Origin: Flaccisagitta enflata
Lineage: Eukaryota; Chaetognatha; Sagittoidea; Aphragmophora
Direction of reading: 5' to 3'
NCBI GenBank assembly: GCA_965153355.1
Contig: OZ231128.1
Location: 12,090,001-12,154,000, forward strand
DNA length: 64,000 nucleotides
A program made the position numbers and the translations under genes. The notes under the pieces were generated by a model. That model saw nothing but the letters and a program-made list of their open reading frames with translations, did no database searches and was not told the DNA's origin. Below are positions 59,224-64,000 of the stretch, piece by piece; position 1 is the first letter of the stretch; every line of letters begins with the position of its first letter.

Positions 59224-61837
59224 AAAAGGAGAGGAGGATTTGAGGAGAAGGGGAAAGGGTGAGGTTGAGGAGAATAAGAAAGAGAAATGAAGACGATTTG
59301 GGAAAAAGTCAGAGATCTGCAGTGAGAGAAAATCGAAAATGAGAGAAAAATGATGATGCGAAGGAAATCGAAAAAATTTTCATGCGCGATCGAAAGCCTG
59401 AGTTTACGTAAAAAGCGGAGGAGGATGAGGAAGAGGAAGATGAGGATGAGGATGAAGATGATGAGGATGAAGTTTGGTTCAATCGCGCGCTTGCGTGTGC
59501 GATCCTAAATGTGATCGGTTATCGGAAATAAAAGGGGGCTAAAGTTTTTAAGATTGTTTTGTTCATTTGTTTTTGTTTTTGTTTTATATTTGTTTGTTTA
59601 TTATTTCTGAGGAAGAGAATAAAGCCAGATCTTTTAAATTATAAATGGTACATTCCACGCCGTATTGAATTATGTTTGCTTTTCTATCCAGCAGCAACCC
59701 TTAGCTCATGATCTGAAAAAAAAAAATAAATCTGAAAAAAAGTAATAAACTTCCTTCCTCCTCCATTTACCAAAAAAAAAAACCAAAAAACATCAGTCAT
59801 ATACAGTCATGTATTAAGCAATGAGTCTAAAAACAATGAGCTGATTCTCGATCATAGCATGCCCTTCTAAAAATCTCACCAGGATTTTCTCATATCTCAA
59901 TTTTCCCTTGAGGTCAGCTGGATCATTTTTCGTTGTATATTCTGCTTCTGCAACTAGCAAAAACCTAGAAGAAAAAAAAACACAGAAGAACCAAAAAGAA
60001 GAAGATGAAGAAGATTAAGAAGAAGAATAAAGAAAGACATGAAAGAAGGGATATAAAGATAAGACGTGCTAATTGACCGAACTCTCCAAATCAATGATAA
60101 CAATGAAATAGAAAAAGAAATAAAAGAAAAAAGAAAGGACCTACAGTCGGACACAGATGGCAGTCGGACACAGATGGCAGTCAGATACAATTGTTCAAAA
60201 AAAAGTAATGAGGCTTAAAAAAGAAAAAAAAACAAATGGGACTGAGAAAAAGAAGGTTTTACAGGGAAAGAAAGAAAGAAAGAAAAAACCATAGCAAGAT
60301 GAAAGATAGAAGATGAAAGAAAAAAAAGAAAGAGAGAAAAGAAAAAAAAGAAAGAGAGAATAAAAGAAAAAAGGCAGAAGAAAGATAAAGAAAAAAAAAA
60401 GACAGAAAGATAAAAAAGAAAGAAAACAGAAAGAAGATAAAGAGAAAAAAAAGACAGAAGAAGATAAAAGAAAAAAAGACAGCAGAAGGATAAAAAAAAA
60501 AAAAAGACAAAAAGAAAAACAGAAAAAAAAAAAAAAGATTGACAGAAAGAAAGAAGAAATGGGAGAGGAAAGAAAATTGGAAAGAAAGTAAGGTGGTTTT
60601 GTCCCGTTGACTCTGAGAAATAAGAAAGAAAGAGAAAAAATGAAATGGGAAAATAGTAAAGTAAAGGTTTTGTCCCATTGACCCTGAGAAACTGTGCCGG
60701 CACTAGTAGTAATAGATTTGGGTCACTGTAGATTCAAATCCAACTGAAAAATCAATAAAAATGAGTGGAAATGAATGTTATTGAAATAGATGCCCCTCAG
60801 GAAAATATGGCAAGGGGAGGCACGCAGGCTAAGATGGGTAAATTATTTCAATTATTGAAATATATCAAAGTATTGAAAACAACTTTTATCAAATTTTTTT
60901 TTTATTTTATAATTCAATGTTTTTTTAATTTATAGATTCTTTTGATCTCTTAAAATTTTTCATCTTTATAGATTCTTTTGATCTCTTAAAATTTTTCATC
61001 TTTCATAATTTTTCTTCTTTTTAATAAATTTTTTTTCATCTGATAATTTTTTTCTACATAATAAGAAACCTCAAGATATTCTTTTTTGTTCTTTTTATCC
61101 TAGCAAATTCTTTTTTCGTTTTATAAACAATTTTTCTGTTATTTTTTTTCTATATTTTTATTCAAATCATCAAGTGATATATCATCTGTTTTTTTCTCTG
61201 TATGGATACCTGCACCCCTCCCCTGCAACAATTAAACCACATGTTATTTACCCACTGTCTATAACTGTAAAATGTTAATAAAAGCAATTGTATAGTGAGT
61301 AGGACACAGTATTGAGTCGTATACAGATTGAGGCCTGACGCCCCTGCCCATTTTCCTGCCCTACGCCGCTGACAAAGAGTACGAGGTGAGGCTTGGCATA
61401 TGACTGCAATATCGCTTATATTGAAAGGATATGTGGCAGAATAACACGCAAGTTTGTGATTCCCGGACCAACAAAAGACAAGACCAACAACGCTTTGGTT
61501 TGTGCGTGCTTAAGGAGAGGGAATCGGATCAATAGGGGCGGATATTGGCTGAGAATGGACATTAAGAGAAGGGATACGTGTAACTCTAGGATGGGACTTT
61601 ATTAGAATGTAGCATATGTGTTTTTTTGACGATCTCCAGACCGACAGACGTTTCGTCTTCCTTAACTGAAGCCACTTGAACTCGAACTTGAACTTATTAC
61701 AGTAACAACAGTAATCACACGATTTTGACATGATTACTCAATTTATTAGGATGATCAGAAAGAGTAAGTACAGTGAGAGCCAAATGCATATATTTTTTTA
61801 GAATATAGGAACACTGTGTTATCCTCGAGGCTAGGTC
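59224..61837. other. repeat-rich DNA, no gene seen
   Basis: GATGAGGA runs near 59420-59475, a purine tract (GAAA-rich) at 60200-60660 with duplicated TTTTGTCCC.TTGAC.CTGAGAAA, and AT-rich DNA with a direct repeat TATAGATTCTTTTGATCTCT (60931 and 60967). A frame at 61393-61605 has no recognisable protein. Confidence 0.5.
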
Positions 61838-62056
61838 AACAAGGCCAAGTAGGCCAACATATGCAACGTCGAATGAATGCATTACCCAGCCGACCAACTA
61901 GCTGACCGATGGACAAAGCCGCTTATTGATGTGCATTGTCGCACATAAAAACTTTTGCGACAAAGGGCTTCATACGGAGGTTCGTTGGTCTGTCGGTTGG
62001 TTAAGCTAATGCCACACAATCCACGAGGCGCGCGTGTTGGCCTCCTTGGCCTTGTT
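61838..62056. mobile_element. two abutting F1-like elements, head to head
   Basis: 61838-61950 runs AACAAGGCCAAGTAGGCC to ATGTGCATTGTCGCACATAAAA. 61951-62056 starts TTTTGCGACAAAGGGC, holds GTCTGTCGGTTGG and ends TTGGCCTCCTTGGCCTTGTT. Their hairpin ends touch. Confidence 0.5.
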
Positions 62057-62504
62057 CTTTGCGCCTTTTCAGTCTCCTACCTTTCCTTTTCCCTATTCTT
62101 AGAAAAGCCTTTCTGTCGGAAACTCAACCTGACTGAGAAAAGGTATTCTCCAAGGAGACGAAAAGTGGTCAATCAAATCCAATGGAATCTCAATTGATTT
62201 TGCATTTAGATGCAAGAAAGAAAACCACAGAGGCAAAAGAGAAGAAATTCACGGAAATCTAGTCGCTTGAATTTGGGCTTGAATAGACAGCGACTTATTG
62301 CCGGTCAGTCAAAGTCTCGGACATGAATTCGGTAAAGCGAGACTATTCAGTGTAGCAAGCGAGAGCACAACAACAGCCCAGTCTAGTAAATGTCAAATGT
62401 CAAATTGGGGATGAACTTCACTGACACTCATAATGTATTCGAGAGACCATGCATTGCCCATAAAGTTTAAGTCATAGTTACAGTTATGGTTATGCGTCAC
62501 CCAC
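62057..62504. other. no gene seen
   Basis: Unique-looking DNA between the F1 pair and the minus-strand exon; it may be intron of that gene. Confidence 0.35.
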
Positions 62505-62613
62505 CTTTGATCATTTCGCGAATGGTGGCTTTGAGGTCCCGAATTGTTTGGCCTTTTTTCTTCAAGTCGGCCTCCAAACTCCGCAATTTGGTTTCGATAC
62601 TTGAAAGCTCCTC
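62505..62613 (-). CDS. probable internal exon of a coiled-coil protein
   Basis: On the minus strand TTATCTTCAG precedes 36 codons plus one base and AAAG|GTGGGT follows. The peptide EELSSIETKLRSLEADLKKK and its continuation GQTIRDLKATIREMIK shows heptads with Leu/Ile at a and d positions, as in a coiled coil. Acceptor, donor and composition agree, but no partner exon was found within the window, so the gene's identity is open. Confidence 0.5.
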
Positions 62614-62769
62614 CTGAAGATAAGGAAGGAAAGAAACAAACTTAAGATCGTTAATGTAATCAGATAACTTCCGTCGCGATGATAGCATTCATTGGCGGTA
62701 GGCCCGCCCTTTAGGTGGTGGGCTTTGCAGGTCTGCCATTGTGACACGATTAAAGACTCAATTCGAATC

Positions 62770-63578
62770 TGATACATTATTTCTTTTCCTTTCTTTTTCT
62801 TTCTTTTTCTTTTTTTTTTTTCTTTCTTTTTCTTTCTTTTTCTTTCTTTTTCTTTCTTTTTCTTTCTTTTTCTTTCTTTTTCTTTTTTTTTTTTTCTTTT
62901 TTTTCTTTTCTTTCTTTCTTTCTTTCTTTTTCTTTCTTTTCTTTCTTTTCTTGTCTTTTTTTTCTTTCCTTTCTTTTTTCCTTTCTTTTTCTTTCTTTCT
63001 TTCTTTTTCTTTCTTTTTCTTTCTTTCTTTCTTTTCTTTCTTTTTTTTTCTTTTCTTTCTTTTTCTTTCTTTTTCTTTCTTTTTTTCTTTCTTTTTTTTC
63101 TTTTTTTCTTTCTTTTTTTCTTTCTTTCTTTCTTTTTCTTTCTTTCTTTCTTTTTTTTCTTTCTTTTTTTTCTTTTTCTTTCTTTTCCTTTCTTTTTCTT
63201 TCTTTCTTTCTTTCTTTTTCTTTCTTTTCTTTCTTTTCTTTCTTTTTCTTTTTCTTTCTTTTCCTTTCTTTTTCTTTCTTTCTTTTTCTTTCTTTTTCTT
63301 TCTTTTTCTTTCTTTTTCTTTCTTTCTTTCTTTTTCTTTCTTTTTCTTTCTTTTTCTTTCTTTTTTTCTTTCTTTTTCTTTCTTTTTCTTTCTTTTTCTT
63401 TCTTTTCTTTCTTTCTTTCTTTTTCTTTCTTTTTCTTTCTTTTTCTTTCTTTTTCTTTCTTTTTCTTTCTTTTTCTTTCTTTTTCATTCTTTTTCTTTCT
63501 TTTTCTTTCTTTTTCTTTCTTTTTCTTTCTTTTTCTTTCTTTTTCTTTTTTTTCTTTCTTTTTCTTTCTTTTTTTCTT
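62770..63578. repeat. (CTTTCTTTTT)n polypyrimidine tract
   Basis: About 810 bases with essentially no purines on this strand, built of CTTTCTTTTT and CTTT units. It lies 157 bp upstream, in gene orientation, of the minus-strand exon, probably in its intron. Confidence 0.95.
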
Positions 63579-63644
63579 AAGGAAACAGAACTGCTATCGA
63601 AAAATTATAGAAAAGATGTCATCATTTAAACAGTAACCAATGAA

Positions 63645-64000
63645 TTGACCAAGGCCGGATACACGGGCCAAGACGTTGCGCCGGCGTTATTAATTCTTAG
63701 ACCTATCCCTAGCTCTATGAGACCCATCCCATGCTACCTAACCGTAGATGAATATGATTATGAATGATATGACAAGAAAAATGAATTTTTAGACCTATCC
63801 CAAGCTCTAACAGACCAATTCCGAGCAGTATCAGACCTATCTCAAACTCCATTGACCTAACCGTAAATGAATATGACTTTGGATGAAATGACAAGAAAAA
63901 TGAATCTTTAGACCTATCACGAGCTCGTACAGACTCGTACAGACTCGTATAGAGTTGATATGGCGCACCTACGTAAAGAAAATTGCCTTCTGTTTCTCTG
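63645..64000. repeat. F1-like left end and about 125-bp tandem units
   Basis: CCAAGGCCGGATACACGGGC at 63649 is an F1 start. Two to three units with TTTAGACCTATCCC, CCTAACCGTAGATGAATATG and GATATGACAAGAAAAATGAA follow to the window edge. Confidence 0.55.

Noticed and set aside
61393-61605. Seventy-residue frame ending RMGLY
   Set aside because: No splice context, no recognisable domain and surrounded by repeats.
62741-63580. Phe/Ser/Leu and Lys/Glu/Arg frames over CTTTCTTTTT
   Set aside because: Same simple-repeat artefact.

Overview
The window reads as nuclear DNA of an animal. Genes are split by GT-AG introns, intergenic DNA is AT-rich and crowded with microsatellites, minisatellites and small DNA transposons, and two of the genes (an XK-related membrane protein and a PMP22/claudin-like tetraspan protein) belong to families typical of metazoans. 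I cannot fix the lineage. No rRNA, tRNA or CRISPR array was recognised.

Layout. 0-0.7 kb: 3' end of a C2H2 zinc-finger gene. 0.9-2.2 kb: a 35-bp minisatellite. 2.4-11.05 kb: a multi-exon gene for a very large protein with an OTU cysteine-protease domain, a long Lys/Ser/Pro/Glu-rich linker and a tyrosine-recombinase-like C-terminus. It carries an in-frame stop, a frameshifting 260-bp duplication, a 1-kb insertion with direct repeats, and a missing A in an A-run. 12.5-13.67 kb: a RecQ-like helicase cut off after motif IV by a minisatellite. Together 2.4-13.7 kb looks like a decayed copy of a large OTU/recombinase/RecQ mobile element. 16.0-24.8 kb: a seven-exon PMP22/claudin-like gene. 25-32 kb: nested repeats. 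32.3-48.8 kb: a two-exon XK-related gene whose 14.7-kb intron is a nest of foldback elements and whose first exon encodes an approximately 155-residue Asn/Asp tract. 48.8-64 kb: almost only repeats, plus one probable coiled-coil exon on the minus strand near 62.5 kb.

The repeats have a clear grammar. HINE-like elements (here family F1) run from ACAAGGCC to a terminal hairpin followed by TAAAA, with GTCY-type tetranucleotide arrays inside. The hairpin stem changes from copy to copy, and the matching sequence near the opposite end changes with it. A second family (F2) is bounded by a CGGCCCC/GGGGCCG hairpin and fills its centre with about 20-bp satellites. TA-flanked mariner/pogo-like MITEs, hAT-like elements with 8-bp target duplications, and foldback elements are nested in each other, which gives an insertion order in several places.

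A second theme is tandem amplification anchored on exon ends. Two introns of the tetraspan gene begin with arrays made of the exon's last bases plus the 5' splice site, and the 3' coding end of the XK-related gene is amplified as a 27-bp unit downstream.
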